A stretch of 64,000 bases of DNA from Tanypteryx hageni (Eukaryota > Arthropoda > Insecta > Odonata > Petaluridae): positions 5,811,501 to 5,875,500 of the forward strand of contig CM054115.1 in NCBI GenBank assembly GCA_028673005.1, in the 5' to 3' direction. Positions 62,949 to 64,000 of the stretch are shown here, piece after piece. A program made the translations under genes and the position numbers. A model generated the notes under the pieces. That model made no database searches. It worked only from the letters and a program-made list of their open reading frames with translations, and was not told the DNA's origin. Every line of letters starts with the position of its first letter. The first letter of the stretch is position 1.

Positions 62949-64000
62949 CAGGGGTCGGGGAACATGGGCAAATTACCCCAAATGGGGTAAAAATGAAAAT
63001 TTTGGGGGTAATGAAGGCTCAAAAAAATACAAATAAAAGTATATAAAATTTTTTATACTATTTCATGTCAAGCAAGTAGTGAACATTTTAGAAAACGACA
63101 ATAATATTTTTTCTATTCAACACTATCGAACCTACAGCAAAAATCATATGTAAGATTTTCAGTTCAGTTTGCATTATGGCAACACTTTCCACGCTTATTA
63201 TGGCTAATGTCCGAGTTATATTGTCTATGAGAGTGTGACATTTGACAGGTCTTGTCAGATTGCATTTTTTGTCAAATTGCATTGCATGTTGATAAAGAGT
63301 TGAGGACTTAATTTTCCCGTTTTTAATCATTTTCAGTTTTACCCTTCAGATGGCATCAAACAGGAAAAGGAAATACCTTGCAGAGTTCCTCAATTATGAT
63401 TTCACAGAAATAGAAGACAAAGGACAAATGAAGCCACAATGTGTCGTCTGTTTGAAAGTGCTGACTGCAGAGTCTTTCAAAAATAATCAGCTGAAGAAAC
63501 ACTTGGAAAATTTGCACTCACATCTGTCTTCCAAACCGCAGGAATACTTTGAGAATTTGGAAAGAGGTATCAATAGGCAGAGATTGAAAAGCAACTTGAG
63601 AGGTACATTTGATCAACGTTCAGCATCAAGAGCTAGCTTTAAAGTGGCCTGGTTGATTGCCCGAAACAAGAAGCCACATACTATTGGTGAAGAATTGGTC
63701 AAGCCTGCAGCTGTGAAAATGGCAGAAATCATGTGTGGCCAGAAAGAAGCCATGCGACTGGGTTTAGTGCATTTGTCTGCATGAGTTTTGAAAGAGAGAA
63801 TTTCCATCTTAGCGTTAAATGTGAGAGAACAAGTAATTTCTTCAATCAAAGATTTCAGCATTTGGATCAAAGCTTCTGTACTGGAACAAAAAAGTGGAAC
63901 AAAACAAGCTGCCTTTCCAAAGCTAGCCGAGTTTTTGGAAGATTGTGAAGATCTCAGTCTTTGTGACATCAAGGAGTCAGTTACAAGGCATCTGACCAAA
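62949..64000 (+). mobile_element. hAT transposon, left end and body, runs off the window
   Basis: CAGGGGTCGGGGAACATGGG at 62949 is a hAT-type terminal repeat (CAG-GGT-GGC-AA class). It is followed 400 bases later by a BED-finger transposase. The right end is beyond 64000, so the target duplication (candidate TACTAATA, 62941-62948) cannot be checked. Confidence 0.6.
63350..64000 (+). pseudogene. BED-finger hAT transposase (SCAND3/ZBED5-like), internally broken
   Basis: Start ATG 63350 in the context AG-ATGGC. Residues about 25-60 form a BED/C2H2 finger: PQCVVCLKVLTAESFKNNQL then KKHLENLHSHL (C-x2-C...H-x4-H). RASFKVAWLIARNKKPHTIG and EELVKPAAVKMAEIMCG follow, the usual region after the finger in this family. 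A frameshift near 63750 stops the frame at 63784; a second frame continues ALNVREQVISSIKDFSIWIK and FPKLAEFLEDCEDLSL to the window edge. The expected DESTD catalytic block is not found between these parts, suggesting an internal deletion. Confidence 0.75.

Overview
This is an intron- and repeat-rich eukaryotic genomic window, most likely from an arthropod. The evidence is AT-rich non-coding DNA, many simple repeats, and a transposon mix that is characteristic together: CR1/L2-like and RTE-like LINEs, pogo/Tigger, hAT, piggyBac, mariner and Tc-like elements, a Penelope-like fragment, tRNA-bearing short repeats and a solo LTR. I could not identify a host protein-coding gene, a functional rRNA or tRNA gene, or a CRISPR array. 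Almost every recognisable coding stretch is a transposon pseudogene with frameshifts or stops. Species and order cannot be fixed from the sequence alone.

Layout. 0-10 kb: an RTE-like LINE (+), a CR1-like LINE (-) broken by a hAT fragment and another LINE tail, a LINE 5' leader, a DNA transposon with ~450-bp inverted arms and a truncated acidic-protein gene, then a long CR1-like ORF2. 10-21 kb: a ~1-kb repeat, members of an AT-rich hairpin-ended repeat family, a Tigger/jerky-like element, a large palindrome, LINE fragments and a hairpin MITE. 21-30 kb: a second Tigger pseudogene split by a palindromic insertion, a minisatellite, a solo LTR inside a repeat whose empty counterpart lies at 11.5 kb, and two tandem ~0.95-kb satellite units. 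30-40 kb: a CpG-rich stretch, a nearly complete hAT element (30780-33558) with perfect 8-bp target duplications, a G-run minisatellite, a duplicated ~0.85-kb repeat around an orphan domain, and a hAT deletion derivative. 40-48 kb: a CR1-like LINE with leader, esterase-like ORF1 and the start of ORF2, invaded by a fold-back MITE and a SINE; then hAT fragments, one invaded by a tRNA-bearing repeat, and a Penelope RT fragment. 48-54 kb: piggyBac and Tc/mariner pseudogenes, one region rearranged into inverted arms. 53-59 kb: a dense cluster of the hairpin-ended family around (TA)n tracts, plus a CR1-like fragment. 59-64 kb: a GC-richer single-copy-looking stretch, sparse AT-rich DNA, a second minisatellite and a BED-finger hAT pseudogene running off the end.

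The most unusual signals are: (1) two copies of a ~320-bp repeat carrying a complete tRNA-like cloverleaf, circularly permuted relative to each other and with complementary arms flanking the cloverleaf; (2) two unrelated large palindromes that both contain a hammerhead-like core (CTGANGA, hairpin, GAAA); (3) a long-TIR transposon keeping promoter, leader intron signals and an intact N-terminal ORF cut exactly at the inverted arm; and (4) the hairpin-ended AT-rich family clustered at (TA)n tracts. Nesting gives relative ages: hAT inside LINE, tRNA-like repeat inside hAT, palindrome inside Tigger, SINE and MITE inside LINE.
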